Below, piece by piece: positions 1-13,254 of a DNA stretch of 64,000 nt (position 1 is its first letter; each line of letters opens with the position of its first letter). Position numbers and translations under genes: made by a program. The stretch is from the NCBI GenBank assembly GCA_018697195.1, contig JAGMWU010000040.1, positions 930,001-994,000 on the forward strand. The letters are read 5' to 3'. The notes beneath the pieces are model-generated. The model did not search any database. It had not been told where the DNA came from and worked only from the letters and a program-made list of their open reading frames with translations. The DNA comes from Certhia americana. Lineage: Eukaryota; Chordata; Aves; Passeriformes; Certhiidae.

Positions 1-699
1 TCTGATTACAAGCTTCATTTTACATAAAATACATCAAAATAACTCAAAGCTTTTATTCTGAAGCAATACAAAAGATAGCAAGAACTCACAATCCAGGATA
101 TTCAGGGTTTATGTTGTCCTTTACCAGTGCAAAACTTCAAACAACATCCCATGTAGAACTTAGTTTGCCTTCTTGTGAATAAACTGATTGCAGTATGATT
201 TTGAGATCTGATCAATAATTATGAGACCAGAAAAAAGCATTAGATTTTTTGTACCAGTTTAATTTGGCGTCATTTCCTTGAGCTGATTATTTAACATTTC
301 CTTTCAGCAAATGTGAATAGCGTTTTATGAAAAAATTGTGTCTGAAACATAATTTCAACTCTGCTGACCATCAATGTTGAAGATGTTGCACAGAGCAAAT
401 TATCATATGAAATATCTTAACATAATGACATTTCTTGCAATTCTGAGGTTACTAAGGTAATTAGGCTTTCTAAGAACTTTAACAGTTCAGAACAGACTAA
501 CCTTCAGCAATGCTTATTACACATCTACACTAATCATCTTTTGAATGAAAATTAAGATGAATTAGGACTAAAAAATTGAATCTCTGCAGCACCAAGAGTT
601 ACAAAGTGCTTTCTAACAATGGAAACCCTTGTTAAGATACAAAGGGGAAAATAACTAATATTTTTCATTATAAAATCATGGTAATAATATGTAATTATA

Positions 700-723
700 A
701 TTTACTAATTATAATTAGTAAAT
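700..723. repeat. Perfect 24-bp A+T-rich palindrome
   Basis: The 12 bases 700-711 (ATTTACTAATTA) are followed at once by their exact reverse complement at 712-723, with no loop. The pairing stops at 699/724 (A opposite G). A+T-rich palindromes of this length can extrude cruciforms and are known rearrangement-prone sites, but nothing here shows a function. Confidence 0.9.
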
Positions 724-726
724 GTT

Positions 727-754
727 AGATAGATGTTAAGAGATAGATGTTAAT
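727..754. repeat. Two-copy tandem duplication, 14-bp unit
   Basis: The 13-base word AGATAGATGTTAA occurs at 727-739 and again at 741-753, so the period is 14 bases. It starts four bases after the palindrome at 700-723. This is most simply a replication slippage product. Confidence 0.85.
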
Positions 755-897
755 AATTATCCTGATCACTTTACTGGTATATTCTGATTACTTGATCTCT
801 CCTCATAATATTTATACTTTGAGTTTGTATGGTCTGTAAATTGAGATGACACATTCAAAAGCTCTGGCTCATTTATTCAAAGATATTCATTCCTATC

Positions 898-936
898 CTA
901 TTTGACCAACACCTATCACTGGTGTTGGTCAAATAG
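898..936. repeat. Perfect 16-bp inverted repeat with 7-nt loop
   Basis: Arm CTATTTGACCAACACC (898-913) is the exact reverse complement of 921-936, with a loop TATCACT (914-920). The bases outside the arms do not pair. The stem has mixed composition, so it is not a simple-sequence effect. The total of 39 nt is shorter than a typical animal microRNA precursor (about 60-80 nt), and no flanking target-site duplication was seen, so neither a microRNA nor a transposon call is supported. Confidence 0.9.
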
Positions 937-3900
937 CTTAATTTACACAACAGATTTTTCTGTTATATAGCTGGAGTTGCCCTTGTCCACCAAGGTAAAA
1001 ACTCATTAAGGTTTGAATATTTTCAGGGATCATTTAACTTAGAAAGGTTTTGGGTGGCAGTTTGAACAGCAGCACCACATTTTTAAAAAATGGATAAATT
1101 ATGTTTGTGAAGTTTCTGCTCCAAATTTAAAAATTGTTCTCAGATCCCTTCTACAGCATTTTATAAATCTGGTTTAAATGCCCAATATAAAAAAAAAATT
1201 AGAAGTTAAGCCAATTCTTTTAATGAGACAGCTCTAATACAGGTGGCAGAAAATGCAGTGTTTGGAAATATTTAAATAGTAGTTGTGAGATGTAAACTTG
1301 AGAAAACCCTTCAGCGATAATAACTGCATCAAGATAGGATTTCTCTGGTCTTTTAGCATGAACAAATCTTGCCTGGCATAATTACAAAACACTGTAAGGA
1401 TACTGATTGGCAAACTGTTAATGATGCACATTTAGAATTTCCTCCTTTCATAAAGAATGTGCTGAAATAGGAAAGCAAATTAAAAATAAGCACATGCATA
1501 TGTCCATTACTAATATGTGAACCCGCATACCTATATTTCACAATTGCCTTGTAATATGTTGGAGAAAAACTAATTTTTTAAGCCACTGGAGCTGGATAAT
1601 GTCTTTTCATAGCTGTTTTGCCACATTACTTTTAATTCAAGTAAAAAAAATAAATCACAGTCCTATGGTAAAATTGTATCATAAATAAAACACACAGTGC
1701 AATTAAACAGTTAACCTTCAATGTACTAACCAATAGCTGCAAAATGTAGGAAAAGCATGAGATGGGGGTGTCTGTCTGTAGCTCAAGGAAGGAGGTAGGA
1801 GTAGGATCATTACCTGCAACTCCAATAGTACAGTTTAATTCTGAAAGAATTTTTGCTGAAAATACAGAAAATCTTACTTTTCCCTCCTCCCTTGTTTTTA
1901 GATGCTTTCTTTGGAGCCACCTAGGTTAACAACAAATATTGTAACAAAGGTCCATTGGGTTTTCCACTGCTTAAACAACAAAGAGAGCTGCTGTGTTTAC
2001 TTCTCCTGCATGGTCCCAGGCTGGGGTCAGGATGTACACCTGGAGAGCCAGGCTGTGGCTACACAGCCTCAGAAATGGCCACCTTCCCTCGCAATGCAGC
2101 AGTAGGTGCCAGCAGCTCCAAGGGGGAAAACATGACTACTGTCTCCTGGAATAAAAGGATTTATAGCTAAATATCTACAGGCGTAGCTTACATTCACAAC
2201 ACACTCTACAAAATAGAGCTATTTTCATAGATAGAGTAATTCCTCTTTTACAAGACTGAATAACAGGGCTGTACTTTAGAAATAAAGCAAATACTCTGCA
2301 ATTAAGGATGCATATTAAGGAATGAGATTATTCCTTTCAATAGAGCCATGAGGAGAAAGGTATACATGCAAGAAAATGGCTCAAGAATTTGAACACTTGG
2401 CACTTCCAATTTCTTCCCCCTTAATTTTTATATCTTTGTAGCACATTAATAAAACATCAATAAGCAACAGTTGATCAACACTGGTTTTATCGTTTAGGTC
2501 TCCAGATATCACCTTATATAGAATTAACCATGTACTGAGATGTGCATGAAATCTTGGTAGAAGTGTAATAAAGCATAGGCTCCTCAGCATTCACTTTGTT
2601 TGATTCAAATGGGACATCTATTGGAGTTAGAATTATGTTAGAATTTTTCAAACTATAATGTTATTTAAAATTTCTTAATGCAGCTAAGGTGTCTGGAAAA
2701 CCCTGAAGTTGATGGAAGAGTAGCCAGCCATCAAACTTCCAAAAAAATTACTGATACCAGAATAAACCTAAGAGACTCCCTATAGAAGGATAAATGCTTA
2801 TGCTATTTAAATTATAACCACAGTCCTAGTGACTTTTATTTTGCCACAACTACTATGAAAAGAGTAACACTGGCCAGATATTTCAGTATGAAAGACTTTG
2901 TGCTAACAGCTACTGCTGAACAGTAGTTTAAATTGTTTTAGCAGCTGAAAACTACAAGGAGCAACTCTTGAACTGGCTTCATCCCTATCCTGCCAGAAGG
3001 GAAATGAAAGTATTCTTGGAGAAAAAAAATACTGAAAGAAAAATATGTGAAGAAAAGGAACATAGGGGAAAACATGAGCTGTAAATTTTAGATTATTCCA
3101 GAAATAATCTCCATCCTTCAGATTCAGCAAAAAACAACAGCAGTACTATTTGTCTATTTTAGCAATTTGTGTTTTTAATTTGTATCATACACATCTAATA
3201 TGTATTTCCGCAGTGTGTCTCTGGGAATATCAATAGAACTATTTTAACAGCTTCCTAAGATCAGGATAAACCAGGGAAATCTTTTCCATTTTCTACCTTT
3301 TAAAAATGAAATTAAATCATGAACTACAGCATTCAAATATTGATCCTTGCCATATACAGGAAAGTAGTACTGCTGCTGAGATACTGCTGCTGAATGTGAC
3401 TTGGGCCATAAGTACTGCAGAAACATTAATTGCAGGTAAATGTCAGTATTTTAATGCCAGGCACAGTAACATGGAAAAATTTCCTCTTGTTTAACCCTCA
3501 TTATTAATGCATTAGCAAACATTTTTATGTTCTCAAGAATGACTGCCCTATTACTTTAGGAATATTTGAGAAGGTATTAAAATTAGATTTACTGATAATT
3601 GGTAACACTGAAGATTCCCATTAGAAAAACAGGCACTACACCTTCACACTATGCTGGTATTCCATGATCTGTCCCATTCTGATGCTGCTTTTAAAGTCTC
3701 TTCAGCAATTTTGAAAAACATCCCAAGGATAATTTTAAGTTGATTCAATAAAATTAGTTGAGGCTCCCAAACCTGCTCTGTAATAGCTATTATTTGGCTT
3801 CAGTTCGGTGAAATGTAGGATCTTCATTTCCTTTCCTCGACTCTTTAATTATCCCCTTCTCTGCTCCTTTTAATTTAAAAAATAAATTGTTTCCACTGAC

Positions 3901-6322
3901 ATATTCAAAGCCTTAAGGAAAAACGTTTACAACTTCAGTATAGCACAAAAGCTGTTAGAGATGAAATTTAATCTTTAGGCTTTATGGTGTCTTTTTAATA
4001 CACTTAATGATAACTGTTATAATCATTATTATCCAAGCATATTAAAAAAAAAAACTAAGCAGGAATACCTCCCAAGCACTGCTTCCCAACAATTCCTGCA
4101 TTACAGACAAATTTGGGGTTTTTTAATTTCCTTTCATATGAATTATTTTTTATAAGAATTACTTTTGAAAGACATACAGAAGTATGGAAAGAGCTAACAA
4201 ATTCAACAGAAAATTAATCTCACATCATTTTATATTATATGAATATAATTTCTGCTCCTTATTTGGGTCTTTGCTGTTGTCTACATCTCAAAATTGTATT
4301 TTCACAAGTTATTACTACCTTTATAACTGGAGAACCACCTTTACTTTCCAGATGGAAATCTTACAAATATTATTTTTGCTACTTGAGATTTCTGACGGGA
4401 GAATAATTAGTATCCTTTCACCAATGACACTTTCCATAAGCAATGGAGCAGCCTTCTTTTTTAGTGGTACTCAGAGTAACTCTCAGACAGATTCTAGAAA
4501 CTCAAAACATGTCATATCCATTCCCATTATTGCATTACACACACAAGACTTGAAATTAGATTTACACTTGAGCTAGACCAACATCTTGAATGCCATGAAT
4601 TTTATTTCACAGAGAACACTGAGGGAATTCATTGCCAACAAATGTGCCAAGTTATCATTACTAAAGGTAACAGATTTCAAAAGTGTTTTGGCAGGGGCCA
4701 CTGCACAGCTGTAAATACCAGAAGTATCTGTCAGTTCAAAGTTTGCAATTCACTTCGCTTAGTAACACCTCCCTGCAGAAAATTATCAATATCTACTTAA
4801 AATTGATATGACTAGAATTAATATCAAGATCTCAGCACAGGTGCAGATCAGTATCAGTCTTAAAGCTGTTCAGACACACTGAGACTCTATCCTAGGATGT
4901 TTTGGAGCATTCCAACCCAGCAACAGCAAAAGCAACTAGAGTTTTGTTTGCTGGTGGCTGCAGTGGCAAAGACAACAGGAGCAGCAATGGCAAGCAGCAG
5001 CCTTAAAAAAACACCTTTCAAAAGAACTACCTTGAATTAGTGGAAACAGCAGCTGCCTTTTGATATATTGCTCTTTTCCATTTCTTCGTCTTTCAAATAT
5101 TCTCAGACTAGATGTTTTCCCAAGAAACAGCAGTGGCATTTGATATTTAGGGGTGATAAACTCAGGACCAGCCCAAAAGAAGAACAGTAAGGCATACTAA
5201 TTCAGCATAAGGTTACTGCAGAGTGTGCAAAATGAGGAGAAAAAAAAAATACTCTCACATAAACAAGTACAAGGAAAAAAAAAATAAAAAGAGAAAAAAC
5301 AACATAAGCACATAATAGCTAGGAAATTGATAGTGCCTTATGTAAAAGGGGCAACAAAAAGCAAGACTAAAATATTTTCATGCTGAGAGTGTGTTAACTT
5401 TTTTCTGGTATAAAAACCATTTGGATTCGTGATACTATTCTTTTTTTCTAACAGACTTAAATAATATTAGATCACCTTGCACCAGATATAAAAGTTTAAA
5501 CTTCCAGCAGTTAAATTCAGATTTTCCATCCCTGTTATTTCTGCAGAACGCTTCAAAAGAAAAATTCCAGAGAGATACACATAATGCATGATGAAAATCT
5601 GCATGATATTGCACAGCACATCCATTCTAATACCTAAAAAGTGAACACCTGTAGTAGCTATGCCTAGTCAGTGCCATGCTAATAGCTCTAAAACTATTTG
5701 ATTAAGAAGCAGAAAACCAGGAAACACTGACGTGCTTAATGTGATATGAATACAGAATATTTGCCCAATACAACCTTCAAATAAAAACTAGCCCTATAAC
5801 ATATGATTGATTTAAAATTCTTACCTGATTGTACCTAAAACGTGTCTGTAATTTGCATTTGCCCTGTCATCATGTTTGATTTTTCCTGTATTTTTTTTGC
5901 TTACACAAATAAATCTTGTATGTTTTGATGATATCCTGTAATCTAATTTTGAAGTGATACTGTATTTTAATAGACACCTAAACAGCCATTGATCTCTAAA
6001 GAATAGGATAATATGGCAAAGCTTACAGAAAAATTATTCTTGTGATGTTAGTCCACTCCCTTTAACAAAACTCTCATAATTTTGACTTTGTTTCCCTTTA
6101 GAGAATATCCCTCAAATTCCCTTGTGCATTTCCTAGCACATCTCTGCCTAACTGGAGCCCTCCCATTTTTTATTTCCTAAACATTTCTTCACTTCTCTCT
6201 ACAATGATTCTCAGATGATTCTTAGAGTCATATCTTAAAGTCAGATTCACAGAATCTGTGTGAATGACTAAAAATCAGGGACTCTCACCCTGGCAGTGGA
6301 TTTGGCAAGGTGGATAGAAAAC

Positions 6323-6346
6323 AAAGTACTTTTTAAAGTACTTTTT
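6323..6346. repeat. Two-copy tandem duplication, 12-bp unit
   Basis: AAAGTACTTTTT occurs twice in perfect tandem (6323-6334 and 6335-6346). The core AAAGTACTTT is itself palindromic. Confidence 0.85.
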
Positions 6347-6404
6347 ATCAAGATTATACCCTTACAGCAATGAAGATTAACTGTGTATTCAGCACCAGGA
6401 AAAG

Positions 6405-6492
6405 GACTGTGCAACTGGGTAGACAGCTCTGCTTGGAGTCAGAGGTGGGAATAGGAGGTCCCTTCCAACTTAAATTTTTCTATAATAATATT
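6405..6492 (+). mobile_element. Probable CR1 LINE 3'-end fragment
   Basis: The string AGGTCCCTTCCAACTTAAA, followed by a TTCTAT-like tail, resembles the conserved 3' end of avian CR1 elements (AGGTCCCTTCCAACC plus a short ATTCTATG-type repeat). The sequence in front, with a loose match to the GGTTGGACTAGATGATC region, is much decayed. CR1 copies are usually 5'-truncated, so a piece of under 100 bp with only the tail is normal. The left edge is a guess. Confidence 0.45.
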
Positions 6493-6499
6493 TGTGGAA

Positions 6500-9400
6500 G
6501 GCCTTTACACCTTCTTTACATTTTTTTTATTTCATGCCTTGGAGAAACCTCAAAACTCTTCTTAGAGCTAATATGATGCAAAAGGAAGAAGATGGCAGCT
6601 GAGATCTTTGGAATACTTTGAAATTATGTGTCAGATAAACTCTGCTCCATTACATTTCTGACAGCACTCATGGTCCAGAATAACCCTCTCTCATCACTTG
6701 TTTCCCACAAAGGGGATGGTCAGCCACATTTTTAGGCCCTTCAAGCAGACTTTAAGTGAAAACAAAATCCAAGAATCTAGCAAAATGTATTTTCTAAAAC
6801 TCAAGACAACAGCTCTTGAGTCTATATAGCAGTTTATGATCTGAAAATTGTGGTGATTTCTGTAATACCACAGAGACAAAACACAATCCTTTTACAGACT
6901 AAAAAGTGCTCAATACATGCACTAGGTAAATAACACTGCCTTGCCATTACCATAGTAGTGGAAAAATTCAACATTTTTAAGTAGATTGTTTACATTGCAG
7001 CTATTTTAGAAGTTCTAAGGCACTTTGAAGAGCTTAAGCAAGCACAAAATTGCCTTCATAAATATTAGACAATAGACTACAATAATAATCTTGTTATGAA
7101 ACTCCAGCTTTATTTGTACTGTTGGAATGGTTAATTCTACAACACACTGCTGGCACTTTTCTCTAACAGCCAGAGACTCTTGGAATTCCTGATTACATTA
7201 CTACACTCAAAAGACTCATTATTTCAAAGTGTTTTATCATTAACTGATTGCTTTTAGATTACTTTGAGGACAATTCTATAAGCCTGTTCTTACAAGATTA
7301 GCATCACACTCCTTAACTATATTTTGTTTACTCAACTCTATAGACTCCTAAAATCTAGATTTTTTTGGAAGAGGTAGATAAAATCTTCCTCATCTGAAAG
7401 AAACAGGTAAAGTACTTCATCTGTTAAAGCATCTTCACAAAAAAATGTTTATTTTTCTTTTCATTCTTAATGTTCTCCTTAACTTCATTTGTACATGCTT
7501 TAAACAATGTACAAACGAAGAGCAGAGTAGGCTTTGGCCGCATCACCCCATGCTATGTTCTAATTAGGCTTCAGTAAGTAAATAGAAAGGGACTGAGTCA
7601 ATATTTGAATGAAGGATTTCCAATGAACAAGGGCATCTGCAGCAACAGTTCTGTCATGTTTTACATGCAAATCTGCCTTCTGAGCCACTGTCAACAACCT
7701 GACCTAGCATTGACAGTGCAGGAATATTTCTGTACTCTTTAGTTATTGGTAATTCTGTAGCCTTATCTCCTTAGTCAGCAGCTGGGAGACAGAGCATTGG
7801 GCTGAATTTAAAATGTAAATTCAAATGTAAATAACTTCTTCCTTCACTGCAGTTTGCTGCAGCATGGGTAGGTCCCAATCCATTAAAATTCTGCTGTGGC
7901 CTGGGACTCAGCAGAGGAAAGAGTGTTTGTCCTCGACCCAAGCAGCACAGCTGGTGAGCTGAGCCTGAGAACTAGAGCCTCTTTCAACTGCACTGAAAAT
8001 TCCCTGTCTCTTTCTCATCCCTATCTTCTCACAGCTTAAGGAGCCCAACAGTTGCCTGACACACAACCCCAAGCTTTGACAGCCCCATTCTTCTTTAGCT
8101 AATTTCACTGCCTTTTCTAGAGTCCACATCCAGCACTGTCCTTGACCCACTTATCCCACACCATCTGCTCCTTCAAGCCAGCCACCAATATGTTCTCTAC
8201 ACATCCAAGTCTCTCTGGATCAGCCTAGAGCGCAAGACAGGAAGGTCATGGCTTCCTATAATATGCTCAACTCAAGGAACTTCCAAAGTCATCTGTCTGG
8301 GTTGAGTTCACATGACTTTTACTGAGCAGACTCCCACAGTTAGGACTAAAGCCACTGTTCCTGTTAAAAGCAGCAAGTCGTGGAACCTGTCCACATGTCC
8401 ACAGTGAAAACCTATAGCATTCTTTCAAGGTGCAATAAAAACTGTTCACTTATCTCACTATTTTCAATCCACTGCAAGGAAAAATGAAAAATGTCAACGC
8501 AACCTTTTTCTATCAGTTATTGAGCAAATTAACAACACAAAATATTTTCTGCTATTTTTTACAGCCTCAGAAAGAAAAAGCTCTATAACTTTTCTTACAT
8601 AACCTGCTCAAGCACAGGTAAAATAAAAAAACAGCCTTGATGCTTACTTAAGAATGCAGAAATGTTTCAGAGACCTTTCTAATAGGAAAAGAAACTGCTG
8701 AAGTGCCACAAACAAGGACCTTCTTTTTAAGACTTAGCATTATTATATAACTTGTTCTAACCCAGGGCTGTGAACAGATTATTCATTGTTGTCTGGAGAA
8801 CACTTGTAGTTCAGGGCTTCTTTGAAAAAGCATGCAAGCTATTCCAGCACTCTGATCATACACTTTGCTCTGAACCAAAGTGAAGAAACTAAGGATGGTC
8901 AGCAGATTCTCCTTAAAATCCTGTGTTCTTGAAATATTTCCAAGCTGCAGTGCAACAGTAATTGTTATGGGGATTCAGTAGATGCAATGCTACTGGAAAT
9001 GGGAGCAGATCATCATTATATCATCCAAAGGAAACACTTAGAACACTTAAATACACCAAACTTAAAATTAAATATTTATGGACTTCATGTTCTTGGAGAA
9101 GAGGCCCATAAACTGAGATTTATTTTCATTGTGTTATTTTTATACCAAAAGATAGAAACAAGCAATAATTCAAAAACAAATAAAAGTTTTTGAAAGTAAA
9201 CATAATTTTTACATATATGTTCCGTTTGCATATGATTTTGATTAGGTTTCCTTCTCTTCTGTTTTCCCTAATTTATATTCTTTAATTTCATATTTTAATA
9301 CTTCATGGACAAATTATTTCAATATATTATAAAGACAAATTGTTCCATAAGCAATAGAACTAATGATACTCTGTTTCCTACAGCTTCATGTTTCATGGTT

Positions 9401-10050
9401 GACTTATTTGCTGTCTAATAAGCACCCCAGTGTAAGTTATTTCTGTGCCTAGGAATTCATAAAACCTCTCTGCTCTGCTGAGTTTTCCTCTAGAAAGAAG
9501 TGATTTTGCACTGTGTCCCAAACTACAGTGAGGGACTAGAAGCCTTTGTCTATCTGGCTGGCAATATTCACAGTTACATGAATAACTCCATGCATTTTGA
9601 GAGCAATGCTTTTTTAAGTTGAACAAAACACATGAAGGAAGTAGAGGGAGCATGTTGACAGAACATACACAAACTAAACTGAAGCCCTTAAGCTATGCTA
9701 AAGGAAAAAATATTTTATCAGAAAGGTGTTATTATTTCTAGCCATTTTAGTACAGCATTTTAGAGTAAGTGCAAGTTACAGATGCAAAGCTTTTCTATTA
9801 ACACCCCCAGTTTCTTTTTTTGCAATCGACAGCACAGATTTTCCCAGCGTTTCATTTCATATCAAAAATATCACAATCCGAATGATGAAATTATGCATTC
9901 TCTCTGGCTTCTTTTTGTATGATTCATACTCCCTTAATAAATTTTGCACTAAAGCCTGCTTTTCAGAGAGTAAATATTTTTTTTAACTATTTGGATACTG
10001 CTTAGTTTTACATTTTGTTTCTCTCTCAGCGTGGACCCTACAGAAATATC
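6500..10050. other. Non-coding stretch, no gene recognised
   Basis: I recognise no gene or repeat. The part at 7860-8240 is richer in G+C and holds an 80-codon minus-strand frame (7908-8150) with no recognisable domain. The rest is A+T-rich with many stops in all frames. Confidence 0.65.
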
Positions 10051-10059
10051 CAATCAACA

Positions 10060-10490
10060 GCCATTACAAGTGGGTTTGTATTATAGGGAACATGACAGTT
10101 GTTGTACACAGATATATCCCAAGGATATAAGGGATATTCTTGACATAGAATGTCAAGGTCAACATATAAAGAGGGAGGAAGAAGAAAGAAGGGGACACAT
10201 TCAGAGAAATAGCATTTTGTCTTCCCAAGTAGCTGTCACACATAATGGAGCCCTGCTTTTCTGAGGATGGGTGAACACCTGCCTGCCCATGAAAAGTGAG
10301 GAATTAATTCCTTGTTTTGTTTGCTTGCGCATGCAATTTTGCTTTATCTATCAAACTGGCCATGTTTCAACCCATGACTTTCACCTCTTCCAATCTGTTC
10401 CCCCATCCCACTGCAAGGGTGTGAGGGAGGAGCTACATGGCACTTAGTCAATGGCTGGGGTTAAAACCAACCCAAATATTGTTTGATTTC
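10060..10490 (-). mobile_element. Endogenous retrovirus LTR fragment (songbird type)
   Basis: Read on the minus strand from about 10480, the sequence begins with TTTTAACCCCAGCCATTGAC and continues to a block near 10335-10380 (TCATGGGTTGAAACATGGCC, then a TTTGATAG.TAAAGC motif). Near 10230-10320 there is a block containing CCTCACTTTTCATGGGCAGG. These resemble, in order, parts of a common passerine LTR whose 5' end reads about TGTCATGGTTTAACCCCAGC. A TATA-like TTTATATG lies at about 10165-10175. The first bases of the LTR are degraded and the downstream end is not resolved, so no target-site duplication could be identified. It is a solo fragment without retroviral coding sequence. The identification comes from memory of such LTRs and not from a search. 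Confidence 0.6.
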
Positions 10491-13250
10491 TTTCTAGCAC
10501 TTTAAGTACAGAATAGCAGAAAAATGAAACCAACATGATTTAAAATGAGACTATACTTTAGTACAAAAGGAATTTTCCTTAACAAAAGACCAATTCTAAT
10601 TAGCTCACCAAAAACTCAAGTACAAACTTTTGGATGCACACAATGTAATAATCAAAGAACTTAACTGTTTTAAAAACTTTTCAATGTTTCTGGGTGAACA
10701 CTATTACAATTCAACCAGTAACAAGAAAAAAATAATTAGTTTTCACAGAATACTGACTTTGATATAAAAGTTGCTGCTTGTAGTCATTGTAAAAAAAGGG
10801 ACAAAACTACCTCTGTGTGATATGTTCAATTAATTTTAAAGATAAGTTCTTTTACTCAAAGTAATTTATTCTAGGACTGTCTCAAACATATTTTGCTGAA
10901 GATTCAATATTTTTTTCTCTGTAATAAAGGGAAACTTTGGTGTGGTGCAGTATCTCTTTTTGTCTGTTACACTCCACATCTGCCACATATTCTGTGCTGT
11001 ACAAGACATGTACAGAACAAAAGACAAAATATGTCTCATAATACATTAATAATGCAATGACTTTCAAATCATTCATGTAAAATCATTTTCAAAGCTATGA
11101 TGGAAAATTCCTAGACTTACTTGATATCACTTTTCATGATGAAATCTGCTAAGCACATGCTCCCATTTTCCTAAATGATTACTGTAATAAGCATAAAAGG
11201 AAGATCTTTTCAGAAAAACAGATAAATATAAAATTCTTATTATCCTGGAATAAACTATACTGGGCCTAAGCAGCAACAACAAACTGTCAGAAGAGGACTT
11301 GTCATTGAAGTACAAGAGCAGTTTCAAGTTCCTCTTTTGTGATACCAGTAAAAGTGTGATCAAAAATAACATTCTAGACCAATATTTGGCACTTACCATC
11401 TATTTCCAGGCTCTGAGTCTTATAAACTAAATCAGCATTTGATTTATACAAGCTTGTCAAAACAGTTTTCAAATAGTAACAGGCAAGATGGGAGGAAAAG
11501 CATGGAGGACCATTTTCAAGGATGATTCTAGAGAGCCACTGACTTGCATTTAAGGGAAGGTCTCAGGCAACTGATATCATTAAATAATGGAGAGAACCCA
11601 AAGGCTTTTTACAGGCCACTCTCTGGTCTCATTTTATTTTAGGAGTGTGGTGAAGCAGACTCCAAACACTAAAAGAGGAGGCAACTTGGTAAGTTTCTCC
11701 CTTGAGACAAAGTTCAAAGTAGCTAATTACAGGCAAAAGAAAATTCCTAAGAACAGAACAGAATTGTGCATCTTGAACCATGGTGAAGGACAAGCTCATG
11801 ACAGAAAATACATTTTGCAGTGGCCTAGAAGACAATAAGGTTTGACAGATGAGACAAAAAGCCATAGACTTGATGAGTAAGTGTGTATCTTTTCCTCTTA
11901 AGCTTAATAAAGATAACCTGGGACCCAGGATGAGTTAGCATAGTGAGATCTGCACGTATACACTCAAAACAGACTGAGTTTATGCCTTGATGTACACTGT
12001 TGAAATAAAGAAAGCAGGAAAACAAGCTTGATCATTCTGACATGTTTCTACCTGGTGTCAGAATAACCTTGCACTACTAGCAGGCAGCAACAGCTTCCTA
12101 CTCTACATGCAGGGTTTAATAAAGAAATGCCAGTTTTAAGTGCTATTGCTGGCAAGATTTTAAGGGGTGACATATTCAGTCTTCAGACTAATCACCCAAC
12201 ATGAAGCAGCAACTCATGTGCTTCCTGAAACACAGCTGTGTACAGGGGCAGGAAGGTACAAACACACACACACACCATTTGTTAAGAGGAATCTTCAGAG
12301 TGTCTGGCCAAGTCACAGTGCTGCAATGCTCTTTCTCCTGGCACAGCCAGCACAGGCATGATGCGAAAGACTGGCATTAGGATCATCCTTATTCTTCTAA
12401 GTCTGCCTTTTTAAAAGCTGTGAAACTTCCATACAATTCAGGAGTAAATACACTTTCTCTATTGATTTCATAGCATGCAGCTAAACAGGTAATTTCATTC
12501 TTCTTTGAGAGCTGTATTTATTTCACAAGATGAACCTGCCCCCCTTTAAGTTTGCATTGACCCTTACTCTATACAAAGGCATAATTCCATGTTTCTGACA
12601 TTGCAGATTCCACAGCAACCACTGCTATGACCTTGAAGGTAATGATTTTGAGCAACCAAAAAGGGAAAAAACAAACACATTAAACAAGTTTAATCTGGAC
12701 TCTTAAACTGCAGAAACTCTTCACAGCTTCAAGGAGGAAAAGCTCTCTATTTTTCTCCACCCTGTATGTCACAGAAGATATAACAGTTATCAGCCTAATG
12801 TACTCTCACAAAGGAAACTATGTATTTTTACTAAATCCACAGGAACAGGTTAGAAATTTACTCTGTGCGTACAATAATTCTCTGTCTATATATCTCCTTT
12901 CTGAGAGCAGATGTTCACTGAAATGACATAATCCTTCTCTGACTAGATGACAGTTGTCTCACAGTTCAGATATTTCAGCATCTGAGCTCTTAATGACAGA
13001 GATCAATCAGAGAAATAATGAAAGAATGCAAAATCTAAAGGGCACGCCAATTGCACTACTCCTCAAAAAACCTACAAGGCAAAGGAAATTCCCATCAATA
13101 TTTTCACATTAAATGTGCAGTGTTCATCTCAGTAAACAAATCTCAGTGAGACACTTGCCAAATGATCTTTGCACACCTGTGCACTGAAAGGTTTCCTTGT
13201 TTACAGTAAGACAGGACAGAGTGCTTTTCCCATCTATGAATACATTGATC
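10491..13250. other. Non-coding stretch with one exon-like patch
   Basis: No gene is recognised. A 46-base segment at 11643-11688 has a good-looking splice acceptor and a GTAAGT donor (see findings), but nothing nearby confirms it. A short CA run lies at 12261-12275. The remainder is ordinary A+T-rich DNA. Confidence 0.6.
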
Positions 13251-13254
13251 ACTG

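Larger units (their letters stand above)
1..6400. other. Non-coding A+T-rich stretch, no gene recognised
   Basis: I see no gene here. Open frames are short; the longest, on the plus strand at 4184-4576 (130 codons), is low-complexity and matches no family I know. The stretch contains a perfect palindrome (700-723), a 14-bp tandem duplication (727-754), a perfect hairpin (898-936) and a 12-bp tandem duplication (6323-6346), which are listed separately. The part at 1900-2160 is somewhat richer in G+C than its surroundings, but I recognise no repeat or exon in it. A-rich patches at 5231-5300 look like simple sequence. Confidence 0.7.

Noticed and set aside
898..936. MicroRNA precursor
   Set aside because: The stem is only 16 bp with no pairing beyond it, well short of a Drosha substrate.
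4184..4576. 130-codon plus-strand frame
   Set aside because: Composition is random-like, with no motif, no splice or promoter context, and a length expected by chance in A+T-rich DNA.
7908..8150. 80-codon minus-strand frame in a G+C-richer patch
   Set aside because: No domain, no splice sites that I could pair, and no codon pattern distinguishing it from its surroundings.
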